Below, one piece after another: positions 1 to 7,601 of a stretch of DNA of 52,583 nucleotides. Both the position numbers and the translations under genes were made by a program. Every line of letters begins with the position of its first letter. The stretch's first letter is position 1. A model generated the notes under the pieces. That model was not told the origin of the DNA and searched no databases. It was given only the letters and a program-made list of their open reading frames with translations. Source of the DNA: Levilinea saccharolytica (GTDB taxonomy: Bacteria; Chloroflexota; Anaerolineae; Anaerolineales; Anaerolineaceae); contig NZ_LGCM01000023.1 of the NCBI RefSeq assembly GCF_001306035.1, forward strand, positions 1-52,583, written 5' to 3'.

Positions 1-256
1 CGGTTTGCAGGCTGGGGAAGAAGGGCGCAAAGGCGTACACCACCAGCAGCGGCGCCAGCCAGGCGGTGCGGAAGGGGCGCAAATGGCGCACCAGGATGTC
101 GTCCGATTTCGTGGCGGTGCGCGCGGCCATGTAAAAGAGCACGCGGCCAATCACGTTGCGCGCGAATAAAAACGCCGCGGCGCTGAGGATGAGCAGCGCG
201 CCCAATGCCATTTCGGGGTTCTCAACCGCCCAGGTTTCCAAGGTTGCCCAGTTCAT
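1..256 (-). CDS. MscS-family mechanosensitive channel, N-terminal part (partial)
   Basis: The gene runs off the left edge, so only the first 85 codons are present. The start is an ATG at 256 preceded by an AGGAGG-like ribosome site. The peptide opens MNWATLETW, has a hydrophobic segment at about residues 15-30, then a TKSDDILVRHL stretch followed by a second hydrophobic segment. This arrangement resembles the N-terminal membrane region of YbdG/MscM-type small mechanosensitive channels, which release solutes on osmotic downshock. The conserved pore helix and beta domain lie outside the window, so the family call rests on this short region only. Confidence 0.55.
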   Translation of the reverse strand, partial: MNWATLETWAVENPEMALGALLILSAAAFLFARNVIGRVLFYMAARTATKSDDILVRHLRPFRTAWLAPLLVVYAFAPFFPSLQT

Positions 257-281
257 GCCCTTCCCTCCTGCCCAACGTATT

Positions 282-714
282 GATCTCTCCACCAATTCCG
301 CAAGAACGATCCGCAGATGACGCAGATTTCGCAGATGAATCCTCACCCACTCTGCATGTCATCGCGAGGCCGGTGCTTTCCCGGCCGCAGCGATCTCTTC
401 GCCAATTCCGCAAGAACGATCCGCAGATGACGCAGATTTCGCAGATAAGGCCCTCGCGTTTTTGTCATTACGAGCCGCGCAGCGGCGAGGCAATCTCTTC
501 GCCGTGGGTAGAGACTGCTTCGACCGGAAACCCGCCGGTCTCGCCCTCAAAAGGCGAGGGCTAGCCCTCAAAAAAACGAGGGCAGGCAGTGACACATTCA
601 TTGATGTCATCGCGAGGCCGGTGCTTTCCCGGCCGCAGCGATCTCTCCGCCAATTCCGCAAGAACGATCCGCAGATGACGCAGATTTCGCAGATAAAGCC
701 TTCGCGTTTTTGTC
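282..714. repeat. Cluster of dispersed intergenic repeats (two families)
   Basis: Family A is a 55-bp unit containing CCGCAGATGACGCAGAT, present at 282-336, 392-446 and 640-694 and nearly identical in all three. Family B is a REP-like palindromic element framed by GTCATyrCGAG and GCrATCTC, at 358-398, 464-497 and 606-646; two copies carry an internal GGCCGG/CCGGCC hairpin. A and B are joined into a 109-bp composite at 358-466 and again at 606-714. Related GTCATTGCGAG...GCAATCTC elements are known as high-copy intergenic repeats in many bacterial genomes. Open frames here are low-complexity translations of the repeats and are not called as genes. Confidence 0.85.
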
Positions 715-765
715 CCTGCGAGCAATCCCTTCGCCCAATCTGCGGGTGTTACCACCTTTTTATTT

Positions 766-780
766 TGACATATTTTGTCA
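766..780. promoter_or_regulatory. Perfect TGACA-N5-TGTCA inverted repeat
   Basis: In the AT-rich stretch upstream of the exported Met/Gly-rich protein, TGACA and TGTCA face each other across five bases. A TTGACA -35-like hexamer overlaps the left arm (765-770), but no good -10 sits at the right distance. It may be a regulator site for the gene at 913; the evidence is symmetry and location only. Confidence 0.3.
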
Positions 781-912
781 TTAATATCAAGAATACCGCC
801 AACATTCACCGCATCCAAACCACCCCTGAACCAATTCTTAATATCCCCCTGCTATCCTAAGACCGTGATCGAAAAACGATCCAACTTAACCAAAACATAT
901 AAGGAGTGCACC

Positions 913-1653
913 ATGAACTTCAAAAAATGGATCCCCGCCATCCTTGCGGGAACGCTGCTGCTGACGGGTGTCGTCGGCGTCATCGGAATTTCAGCCGTCA
1001 AGATGGTCAGCGCGGCTGCTCCAGCCGCCCGCATGGCGGACCTGCCCGAACCCATGATGGGCCGCGGCCCCGGCGGCGGCTACGCCAGCGAAGAACTGGC
1101 CAGCGCCCTGGGCATCACCACCGACCAGCTCGAACAGGCCTACCAAAACGCTCAGGAACAGGCCCTGGCCCAGGCTGTGGCTGCCGGCCAGATCACCCAG
1201 GCCCAGGCCGATCAGATGAAAACCGGCGGACGCATGCCCTTTGGCATGGGCGGCGGCTGGATGCAGGACAGCGGTGTAGATTTTGACGCCCTGCTGGCCG
1301 AAGCCCTGAACATCACCCCCGAACAGCTTCAGGCCGCCCGCGAACAGGCCGCCCAGGCTCACCTGGCCCAGCAAGTGGCCGACGGCGAGATCACCCAGGA
1401 ACAGGCCGATCTGATCCAGGGCCGCCGCACCCTCTTTACCAACTCGGCTTTTATCAACCAGATGCAGGCCGCCTTTGAAAAAGCTGTGCAGCAGGCCGTG
1501 TCGGACGGCGTCATCAGCCAGTCGGCTGCCGACCAGATTTTGGCCGAACGCGCCGAAAACGGCACCCCCGGCATGGGCGGTTGGATGGGCGGCTGGATGG
1601 ACGGCGGACGCATGGAGCGCGGTATGGGCCGCGGGATGGGGGGCCGCCGCTAA
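913..1653 (+). CDS. Exported Met/Gly-rich helical-repeat protein, unknown function
   Basis: A 246-residue protein. The ATG at 913 follows AAGGAG at 901 and starts a signal peptide or anchor (KK, then a hydrophobic core to about residue 36). The mature part has three similar units at about residues 60-102, 127-168 and 180-213. Each has an ALGIT/ALNIT-type cap with a DQL/EQL helix and an Ala/Gln-rich helix ending in GxITQxQAD. Gly- and Met-rich linkers lie at 46-55 and 106-117, and the tail 219-246 is GMGGW/GRGMGGRR-like. The helical units recall DUF2680-type exported proteins. The Met/Gly/Trp-rich segments might bind metal or an envelope partner, which is an inference. A clear terminator follows, so the gene is likely monocistronic. 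Confidence 0.7.
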   Translation: MNFKKWIPAILAGTLLLTGVVGVIGISAVKMVSAAAPAARMADLPEPMMGRGPGGGYASEELASALGITTDQLEQAYQNAQEQALAQAVAAGQITQAQADQMKTGGRMPFGMGGGWMQDSGVDFDALLAEALNITPEQLQAAREQAAQAHLAQQVADGEITQEQADLIQGRRTLFTNSAFINQMQAAFEKAVQQAVSDGVISQSAADQILAERAENGTPGMGGWMGGWMDGGRMERGMGRGMGGRR

Positions 1654-1684
1654 CCCGATCTCCGAGACAACTCGTAACTGAAGC

Positions 1685-1722
1685 GCCGCGCCTGGAAAGA
1701 GCTTATCCAGGCGCGGCTTTTT
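1685..1722 (+). terminator. Intrinsic terminator after the Met/Gly-rich protein
   Basis: A 12-bp perfect stem (GCCGCGCCTGGA / TCCAGGCGCGGC) with a 9-base loop is followed by TTTTT. Confidence 0.9.
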
Positions 1723-1753
1723 GCCTTCGTCCCCACGGCGTGCGGTTTGCGGG

Positions 1754-1759
1754 TACAAT
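1754..1759 (+). promoter_or_regulatory. -10 box TACAAT for the DegT-like gene
   Basis: TACAAT lies 20 bases before the ATG at 1780, with AGAGG between them. No convincing -35 hexamer was seen. Its position argues for the 1780 ATG over the upstream in-frame TTG at 1747. Confidence 0.5.
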
Positions 1760-1779
1760 CCACCCCAGAGGTCATCCCC

Positions 1780-2823
1780 ATGTTTGTCGGCGGCGAATTT
1801 TATCCCGACCCGCGCTGGGTGCGGGCAGAACCCCAGCTCCACACCACCGGTCTATATTTCCTCAACGGCGGACGAGCCTGCCTGACGGTCATCGCCGCCG
1901 CCCTGCGCGCCCGCGGTGTGCGCCGCATCCTGCTGCCCAGCTACCTGTGCCCTTCCATCCCCAAAACCCTGCGCGCCTGCGGCCTGCCCACCGCCTTCTA
2001 CCGCGTGCGTGCCGACCTTTCCCTCGATCTGGAAGATATCGCCCGCCAGCAGAGCCGGGCACAGGCCCTGTATTTCATTAATTACTTCGGCTTTGCCCAC
2101 CCCCCCGCCGTGCGCGCCTTTATGCAGGATTACCAGCGTTCCGGCGGCTGGGTGGTGGAAGATAACGCCCAGGCGGGTTTTTTGGAACCTTCTGTTGGCG
2201 ATTTCGTCTTCAACAGCCTGCGCAAACTGTGCGCGCACGACGGGGCCTACCTGCACAGCCGGGTGGATTTGGCCCCCCTGCTGGCCAGCTTTCCCCCCGT
2301 CCCCAACCCGCGCCTGCCTCTCATCCGCGCCTACCGCCAGGGCCTGTACGCCTACCAGGTCGAGCACCGCGGCAGCCACGCCCGCCTGCGCGCGCTCTAC
2401 CGCCAGGCCGAACGCCTGTATGAGCGCCTGCCGGTCATCCACGGTGACGCGCAGGAACGCTGCGAGATTGAGCATCTGGATTGGGCCGGGCTGCGTCAGG
2501 CGCGCCGCAGCAACTATCAAACCCTTTTGGATCTGCTGAACAGCATCCCCCAGGCCGTGCCCGTCTTCCCCCAACTGCAGGCTGATACCCTGCCGCTGGG
2601 CCTGCCGGTGTACCTGCCCCGCGGCCTGCGGGACCGCGTCTACGAGGCCCTGGGGCAGGCAGGGGTGGGCGCTGTCATCCACTGGCCGCCCCATGCCCGC
2701 GCCGACCCCCACACGCGGGCCGCCGCCGAGCGCATGTTAACCCTGCCGGTGGACGAGCGCGCCAGGCGCAAACACATGGAATATGTGGCCCTCCAGCTTT
2801 CGCGCGCTCTGGCCGGTGTCTAG
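1780..2823 (+). CDS. DegT/DnrJ/EryC1/StrS-like PLP-dependent enzyme
   Basis: A 347-residue protein starting at the ATG at 1780 (AGAGG ten bases upstream). The order matches the fold-type I DegT family: a Gly-rich N-terminal loop (FLNGGRACL), the LPSYLCPS stretch, VVEDNAQAG with the PLP-ring Asp at 128, and NSLRKLCAHDGAYL, whose Lys149 is the expected Schiff-base lysine. Family members are mostly sugar aminotransferases that make amino-deoxysugars. No nucleotide-sugar genes lie next to it and terminators or promoters flank both sides, so its substrate cannot be inferred. It is slightly shorter than typical members (about 370-400), mainly at the C-terminus. Confidence 0.75.
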   Translation: MFVGGEFYPDPRWVRAEPQLHTTGLYFLNGGRACLTVIAAALRARGVRRILLPSYLCPSIPKTLRACGLPTAFYRVRADLSLDLEDIARQQSRAQALYFINYFGFAHPPAVRAFMQDYQRSGGWVVEDNAQAGFLEPSVGDFVFNSLRKLCAHDGAYLHSRVDLAPLLASFPPVPNPRLPLIRAYRQGLYAYQVEHRGSHARLRALYRQAERLYERLPVIHGDAQERCEIEHLDWAGLRQARRSNYQTLLDLLNSIPQAVPVFPQLQADTLPLGLPVYLPRGLRDRVYEALGQAGVGAVIHWPPHARADPHTRAAAERMLTLPVDERARRKHMEYVALQLSRALAGV

Positions 2824-2855
2824 TCCGCGCCGCGCCGAGATCTGGCAGAGTGTTG

Positions 2856-2861
2856 TATACT
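2856..2861 (+). promoter_or_regulatory. -10 box TATACT upstream of the flavodoxin gene
   Basis: TATACT in GTTGTATACTT, about 130 bases before the flavodoxin ATG. The -35 region is not recognisable. The rest of 2862-2975 shows no gene or clear motif. Confidence 0.35.
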
Positions 2862-2988
2862 TAACCATAGATGTTTTCTGTCCGCAGCATCCAGTGCACA
2901 CCCCCCTCTTTTTTGCAGCCAAACACCAAGCGGCAGCTTGCGTTTGAACCACCCTTTCCAAGATTTTGTGTGTTTCAGGAGAACCGAA

Positions 2989-3465
2989 ATGAAAGCCGTC
3001 ATCATCTATGATTCCGTTTTTGGCAACACCGAGAAAGTGGCCCAATCCGTCGGGCAGGCCCTGGGTGCTTCTGCCGAAGTGTCCGTCCTGCCCGTGAGCG
3101 AAGCCACCCCCGAACGTCTGCGCGGGGCCGATCTGCTCATCGCCGGTGCGCCCACCCGCCAGTTCCGTCCTTCGGACGGCATGCGCCAATGGCTCGATTC
3201 TCTCCCCGCGGGAGCCTTGCAGGGCATGAAAACCGCCGCCTTCGACACGCGCATGTCGGTGAAAGACGCCAACGTGTGGGTCCTCACCGTGATGGTAAAA
3301 ATCTTCGGCTATGCTGCCGAGCCGATGGCCAAAAAGCTAAAAGCCAAAGGCGGTCAACCCACCGGCACGCCCGCGGGCTTTTTGGTCAAGGGCACCGAAG
3401 GCCCCTTATTCGACGGCGAATTGGAACGTGCCGCCGCCTGGGCGCAGACCCTGGCTGCCCATTAA
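2989..3465 (+). CDS. Flavodoxin domain protein
   Basis: A 158-residue single-domain protein. The ATG at 2989 follows AGGAG at 2977-2981. The first strand AVIIYDS leads into the FMN-phosphate loop S9VFGNTEKVA, followed by LLIAGAPT (second FMN contact) and KTAAFDTRM in the third strand/loop, the standard order of a short-chain flavodoxin. The length is typical (140-170). It probably carries electrons in the cytoplasm; no partner reductase is adjacent. A hairpin follows the stop, so it is likely transcribed alone. Confidence 0.85.
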   Translation: MKAVIIYDSVFGNTEKVAQSVGQALGASAEVSVLPVSEATPERLRGADLLIAGAPTRQFRPSDGMRQWLDSLPAGALQGMKTAAFDTRMSVKDANVWVLTVMVKIFGYAAEPMAKKLKAKGGQPTGTPAGFLVKGTEGPLFDGELERAAAWAQTLAAH

Positions 3466-3487
3466 TTTTCCCCTCCGTATTCAACAC

Positions 3488-3523
3488 AATCACCCCGCCA
3501 AACTGCGCGGGGTGATTGTCTTT
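3488..3523 (+). terminator. Hairpin after the flavodoxin gene
   Basis: AATCACCCCGC / GCGGGGTGATT form an 11-bp stem (3488-3498 with 3507-3517), followed by the short run GTCTTT. The T-tract is weak and overlaps the -35 of the next promoter. Confidence 0.65.
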
Positions 3524-3544
3524 CGCGGGCAGACATGGTACAGT
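3516..3544 (+). promoter_or_regulatory. Sigma70-type promoter of the pirin gene
   Basis: TTGTCT (3516-3521), a 17-base spacer, then TACAGT (3539-3544). The -35 overlaps the descending arm of the preceding terminator, so the two genes are packed back to back. Confidence 0.6.
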
Positions 3545-3593
3545 ACAAGGGTACATCCGTTTACCCCCCTTGCCTTTCCCAGGAGAAACCGCC

Positions 3594-4451
3594 ATGTCCT
3601 CCACCCGATCCGTGGCCCAAGTCTTTGCCAGCCGCCCCACTCTGGAAGGTGCCGGCGTCCATCTGAAGCGCGGGTTCAGTCACGGTCAAGAAACCCTCTT
3701 TGACCCCTTCCTGCTCTTCGACGATTTCAGCGGTGACGACCCCGCCGACTTTATCGCCGGTTTCCCCTGGCATCCCCACCGCGGCATCGAAACCATCACC
3801 TACCTGCTGGAAGGTGAGGTGGAACACGGCGACTCACTGGGCAACGCCGGCAGCATCCGCCCCGGCGACGTGCAGTGGATGACAGCCGGCAGCGGCATCA
3901 TTCACCAGGAAATGCCCGTCCCCAGCCCCAACGGAAAACTGGTCGGCTTTCAGCTGTGGGCCAACCTGCCCGCCAGCCACAAAATGATCGCGCCGCGCTA
4001 CCGCGGCATCACCGCCAGTGAAATTCCCCAGATTCACCACGGCGGGGCGCGCGTGCACGTGATCTGCGGCACCCTCCAGGGTCACACCGGCCCCGCTCAG
4101 GATATCATCATCGCCCCCGAATATCTGGATGTCAGCCTGGACGCCAACGGCGCCTGGCTGCACGCCACCCCCCCAGGCCACACCGCCTTTGCCTACCTGT
4201 TCGCAGGCACGGCCAGCTTTGCCCCCGGCGCGGCCAAAGTCGTCTCCGGCAGCATCGTGCTGTTCAACAGCGGCGACCAGGTGGAGATCGCCGCTGGAGA
4301 TAACGGCGCCCGCTTCCTCTTCATCACCGGCAAACCCCTGCGCGAACCCATCGCCTGGGGCGGGCCGATCGTGATGAACACCGCCGAAGAACTGCGCACG
4401 GCCTTTGCCGAATTCCGCGCCGGGACCTTCATCAAGCATCCCCAGGGCTAA
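3594..4451 (+). CDS. Pirin-family bicupin protein
   Basis: A 285-residue protein; the ATG at 3594 follows AGGAG at 3581. The predicted upstream promoter excludes the longer frame starting at 3516. The N-terminal cupin holds the pirin signature FPWHPHRGIETITYLLEG and SGIIHQE; His60, His62, His104 and Glu106 match the four metal ligands of characterised pirins. The C-terminal cupin ends with GKPLREPIAWGGPIVMNT, also typical. Pirins include quercetin 2,3-dioxygenases and redox-sensing regulators; the sequence does not distinguish these. It converges on the methyltransferase gene with only 12 bases between the stops. Confidence 0.92.
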   Translation: MSSTRSVAQVFASRPTLEGAGVHLKRGFSHGQETLFDPFLLFDDFSGDDPADFIAGFPWHPHRGIETITYLLEGEVEHGDSLGNAGSIRPGDVQWMTAGSGIIHQEMPVPSPNGKLVGFQLWANLPASHKMIAPRYRGITASEIPQIHHGGARVHVICGTLQGHTGPAQDIIIAPEYLDVSLDANGAWLHATPPGHTAFAYLFAGTASFAPGAAKVVSGSIVLFNSGDQVEIAAGDNGARFLFITGKPLREPIAWGGPIVMNTAEELRTAFAEFRAGTFIKHPQG

Positions 4452-4463
4452 TCCGCGCCCGCC

Positions 4464-5102
4464 TCAGGCCAACTGGTGCAGCTGCACGGTGAACACTCCC
4501 GCGCAGGAGGAGATTTGTGTGTACTGCGCGTCCAGGCCGGCTGCCCGCAGGGCCGCCAAGGATTCATCCGCCAGCCAGAAATATTCCTGCTCCCATTCCG
4601 GCCCCATCGCCTGCCGCAGGGCGTCTTCGGCCGCGGCGTTCTCAAAAGCCAGGTCGCCAATCACCAACCGGCCGCCCACCTTCAGATACTGGGCCAGGTA
4701 GCGGCGGCACAGCCTGACCTTTTCTTCCAGGGGAAAATGGTGCAGGGTGTAGCCAGAGACCAGCGCATCATAGCGGCGTTCAAATTCCTGCGGCCACGGC
4801 CCGCGCACATCCGCCTGGGCAAACACCGCCCCCGGTAACTTGGCCCGCGCCCGCGCCAGCATCTCCCCCGAAAAATCCAGTCCCCACAGGCGGCAACCCC
4901 GCCGCATCAGCAGTTCAGCCAGGTTGCCCGTGCCCGTACCCAAATCCAGCACCGCGTCCCCCTGCCCCACGCCCGCCGCCTGCACCACCGCCGCCAGCAC
5001 GCGCGAATACCCGTCAAAGGGAAAGCCCGTGTCGGGCCGCACGGATTCATCGTAGCTTTCCGCCCAGGCGTCAAATTCCTCCGGAAAAAATTCATCCACC
5101 AT
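4464..5102 (-). CDS. Class I SAM-dependent methyltransferase (YrrT-like)
   Basis: A 212-residue protein. The ATG at 5102 is preceded by GAGGTGAAAG; an in-frame TTG at 5126 overlaps the previous gene and has no such site. The N-terminus EEFDAWAESYDESVR is characteristic of the YrrT/UbiE-like subgroup. Motif I is VLDLGTGTGNLAELL (residues 51-65), the acidic motif II is WGLDFS, and a post-motif SGYTLHHF follows. The acceptor is unknown. It is the last gene of a minus-strand operon after a carbamoylase-like hydrolase and an APH-like kinase, with its start almost abutting the preceding stop at 5107, so translational coupling is likely. Confidence 0.85.
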   Translation of the reverse strand: MVDEFFPEEFDAWAESYDESVRPDTGFPFDGYSRVLAAVVQAAGVGQGDAVLDLGTGTGNLAELLMRRGCRLWGLDFSGEMLARARAKLPGAVFAQADVRGPWPQEFERRYDALVSGYTLHHFPLEEKVRLCRRYLAQYLKVGGRLVIGDLAFENAAAEDALRQAMGPEWEQEYFWLADESLAALRAAGLDAQYTQISSCAGVFTVQLHQLA

Positions 5103-5106
5103 TCTT

Positions 5107-6366
5107 TCACCTCGCGTTTTCAACAATCCAATGGGCGGTGCGTTCGGCCAACCGGCTCAGGGCCTCCACCGCCAGGCGCAAATCTTCTTCGCGCGTGTCT
5201 TCTTCACGGGTATGCGAAAGCCCGCGCAGGCTCTGCACAAACAGCATGGCCGTGGGCACGCCGCTCTGCGCCACCACCACCGCATCGTGCAGCGGCCCGC
5301 TGGGCATGACGTACGCGTTGCCGCTCAGCTCACCCACCACCTGCGCACCCAGCGCGGTCAATTCCTCATGAAAGCGCACCGGCGGCACATGATAGAGTCG
5401 CTCCCAGGCCACCTCCACCCGCTCCTCAGCCGCAATCGTCTCACTGGCCGCGCGCGCTTCGGTCAGCATGGCCGCCAGTTCGGGGGCCTCGATATGCCGC
5501 TGATCCAGGGTGCATTCGCACTCCCCCGCCACCGCCGTCACAATTCCCGGCCGGGGGATGAGGCTGCCCACCGTGCTCACCCCGCCGTGCTGCACGGCGA
5601 TCTCGCGCACCGCCAGGGCAAAGCGCGCCGCCGCGCTCAGGGCATCCCGCCGCAGGGCCATGGGGGTCGAACCGGCGTGAGCGGTCTGTCCGCGAAACAC
5701 CAGGCGGTGGCGTTCCAGTCCCATCGCGCCCAGCACCGCGGCCAGGGGCAGGTTCAGGCTTTCCAAAACGGGGCCCTGCTCAATGTGCAGTTCCAAATAG
5801 GCCGCCGCGTTCTCCATCTGGCGCGCTGCCATCCCCGCCCGATCCAAATCCACCCCCCAGCGGCCAATCACGTCCGTCAGGCGCGCTCCGTGTGCATCGC
5901 GCGCCGTGCGCAGCGCCGCCGGGTCAAAAGGCCCGCAGGCCGCATGGGAAGTGAACATGCTCAGCCCAAACTGGGTGCCCTCTTCCTCGGCCCAAGCCGC
6001 CAGGCGCAGCGTCACCGGCGGGGTCCCCCGCGCAGCCCAAGAACGCAGCACCTCCAGCCCGGCGGCCACGCCCAAACAGCCGTCCAGCCAGCCGCCCCCC
6101 GGCACCGAATCAATATGGCTGCCCAGGATCAGCGCGCGCGGCGAAGCCCCCCGCAGGGTGGCCCACACGTTCCCGGCCTCATCCACGCTGACCTCTACGG
6201 GAAGCTCGGCCAGCTTGGCGCGCAGCCACTGCCGCGCCTGATCCCAGGGCTCTGTCCATGCCAGGCGCTGCGCCCCGTTGGCGTCGCCCGTCAGGCGCTG
6301 CAGCTCGCGCAAATCGTCCACCACCCGCTGGGGGTTCAAAACCGCTGTATGCCCGTTGTCCGTCAT
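5107..6366 (-). CDS. M20-family Zn-dependent hydrolase (carbamoylase/allantoate amidohydrolase type)
   Basis: A 419-residue protein of standard length for the hydantoinase/carbamoylase family. It hydrolyses an amide-like C-N bond, for example in N-carbamoyl-amino acids, allantoate or ureidoglycolate, using two metals. Visible metal ligands in order: GSHIDSV (His84), LDGCLGV (Asp95), AEEEGTQFG (Glu128), ELHIEQGP (His194) and GPLHDA (His360; the usual form is SGAGHDA). The dimerisation/lid domain lies at about residues 210-330, including GQTAHAGSTPM. The start overlaps the upstream stop by four bases (ATGA), showing coupling to the kinase gene. The exact substrate is open, since no purine or pyrimidine degradation genes are nearby. 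Confidence 0.88.
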   Translation of the reverse strand: MTDNGHTAVLNPQRVVDDLRELQRLTGDANGAQRLAWTEPWDQARQWLRAKLAELPVEVSVDEAGNVWATLRGASPRALILGSHIDSVPGGGWLDGCLGVAAGLEVLRSWAARGTPPVTLRLAAWAEEEGTQFGLSMFTSHAACGPFDPAALRTARDAHGARLTDVIGRWGVDLDRAGMAARQMENAAAYLELHIEQGPVLESLNLPLAAVLGAMGLERHRLVFRGQTAHAGSTPMALRRDALSAAARFALAVREIAVQHGGVSTVGSLIPRPGIVTAVAGECECTLDQRHIEAPELAAMLTEARAASETIAAEERVEVAWERLYHVPPVRFHEELTALGAQVVGELSGNAYVMPSGPLHDAVVVAQSGVPTAMLFVQSLRGLSHTREEDTREEDLRLAVEALSRLAERTAHWIVENAR

Positions 6367-7349
6367 CCCTGCGCCTCCCGCGCGGCAATCGCTGCCAGCG
6401 CCCGCTCAATAAAAGATTGATAGTCGCGTTGAATCGTTTCCGCGGTGATATCCCCGCGCCCGTAAGGTTCAAAGAAAGCCGCCCACCCCGCCAAATCATC
6501 CCCCGCCAGGCGCGCCAGCCGCAGTGCCGCCGCCAGATCCCAATACGGCAGTCCGCCCTCGTCCACAGGCCGCACGGTGCGGTAAGCGTCCCAAAAGGCC
6601 TCGGCCGCTTCCCAGCCCAGAATCCAGGCCAGGTCTAAACGGCTGATGCCGGCGTCCCGCAGCGGATCGCCCAAAAGCGCGTCTTCCCAATCCACCACCG
6701 CTGCCAGCCGCCCGTCGCGCCACAGCAGGTTCCCCGGCCAGTAGTCCCCGTGCAGCAGGGCGACGGGGTTGGCTGCGGGCAGCGGCCACAGCGGGCGCAG
6801 CACCGCCCGCAGGCGTTCCTCCTGCCAAAAGGGGTCGTGCTGCCCCGCGCCAAAGGTCGTCTCAAAGCCGGTCGGGGGCCGCTCCAAACAGTCTAACGCG
6901 GCCGCCTCACCGCCCAGATCATGAATTTTAGCCAGGTGCTCGCCCATCTGACGCGCATAGGCTCGCCGGTCGGCGGGGTCAAATTCCACCCGCCCCTCCA
7001 CATAGGCCGTCACCCCATAGGCCTCTGGGAACACCCGCCCGGAGAGGTCCGCGCCGTAGGGCTGGGGCACAGCCAGGCTGCTCGCCCAGGCCAAGCGCAG
7101 GCATTCAAATTCCACCTGCACAGTCTGGGGCAGCCCCCGGCCCGCGCGGCGTACTACAAAGGTACGCAGCCCGCCGTCAGCCGTCTCCACCTCCACCCGG
7201 CTGGTCAGCGCGGAAAGTCCCCCGCCCAGCACCTCCCAACGCCGCAGCCTGCTGCCCGGCATCCAGGTTTCGACCCACCGCAGGTATGCTGAAGGCCAAT
7301 GCTCGTCCGCCACATGCACCGTCCTATCCAAAAATGCCCATCTAGCCAT
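6363..7349 (-). CDS. APH/choline-kinase-like phosphotransferase
   Basis: A 328-residue protein with the aminoglycoside phosphotransferase fold: an N-lobe with VVRRAG as the nucleotide-binding strand, then LLHGDYWPGNLLW (catalytic Asp202, Asn207) and VVDWEDALLGDPLRD (metal-binding Asp220). Family members phosphorylate small hydroxylated molecules (aminoglycosides, homoserine, choline, hydroxylysine); the substrate is not apparent and resistance should not be assumed. It heads the operon that continues with the M20 hydrolase and a methyltransferase. The start is doubtful because the ATG at 7349 overlaps a perfect TATAAT (7348-7353). If that box is used, translation must begin later, for instance at the GTG at 7313. 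Confidence 0.82.
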   Translation of the reverse strand: MARWAFLDRTVHVADEHWPSAYLRWVETWMPGSRLRRWEVLGGGLSALTSRVEVETADGGLRTFVVRRAGRGLPQTVQVEFECLRLAWASSLAVPQPYGADLSGRVFPEAYGVTAYVEGRVEFDPADRRAYARQMGEHLAKIHDLGGEAAALDCLERPPTGFETTFGAGQHDPFWQEERLRAVLRPLWPLPAANPVALLHGDYWPGNLLWRDGRLAAVVDWEDALLGDPLRDAGISRLDLAWILGWEAAEAFWDAYRTVRPVDEGGLPYWDLAAALRLARLAGDDLAGWAAFFEPYGRGDITAETIQRDYQSFIERALAAIAAREAQG

Positions 7350-7353
7350 TATA
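7348..7353 (-). promoter_or_regulatory. TATAAT box overlapping the annotated start of the APH-like gene
   Basis: On the minus strand TATAAT runs directly into G, so its final AT forms the first two bases of the 7349 ATG. A transcript from this box would begin around 7341, inside the annotated frame. Either the box is fortuitous or the true start is downstream. Confidence 0.4.
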
Positions 7354-7469
7354 GCGGCACTTCACGGCCGCCGTCCAACCCAAACTGCCGGTTAGCCGCC
7401 AGTTTGCGAACCTTTAGAGATAGGTCGCGATTCGCTTTTCATTTCGTTGCAAATCCGGTGGTTTTCCGC

Positions 7470-7498
7470 TTGACGCCGCCCGCCGTTCATCCTATGAT
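7470..7498 (+). promoter_or_regulatory. Strong sigma70-type promoter of the kinase / HD-GYP operon
   Basis: TTGACG (7470-7475), a 17-base spacer, then TATGAT (7493-7498). It lies inside the longer open frame beginning at 7299 and thereby rules out starts before 7602. The leader would be about 95 bases. Confidence 0.8.
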
Positions 7499-7601
7499 AT
7501 TTTTATCTCTGGTTTTCTTTCCCGCTCACCTTCCTCACCCTACAACCAGAATCCTGGAAGCTTTGCCTGGTACTGCCCGCCTTTCCCAAGGAGGCCGACC
7601 G

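Noticed and set aside
205-860. Open frames on both strands in the first kilobase (about 60-130 residues)
   Set aside because: They are translations of the interleaved repeats, share peptides because the DNA repeats, and lack ribosome sites.
991-1842. 283-residue minus-strand frame opposite the Met/Gly-rich protein
   Set aside because: It is the GC-rich antisense shadow of the 913-1653 gene, crosses its terminator and has no domain.
6363-7349. Antibiotic resistance gene (aminoglycoside phosphotransferase)
   Set aside because: The fold matches, but the family mostly contains other small-molecule kinases and the operon context is metabolic.
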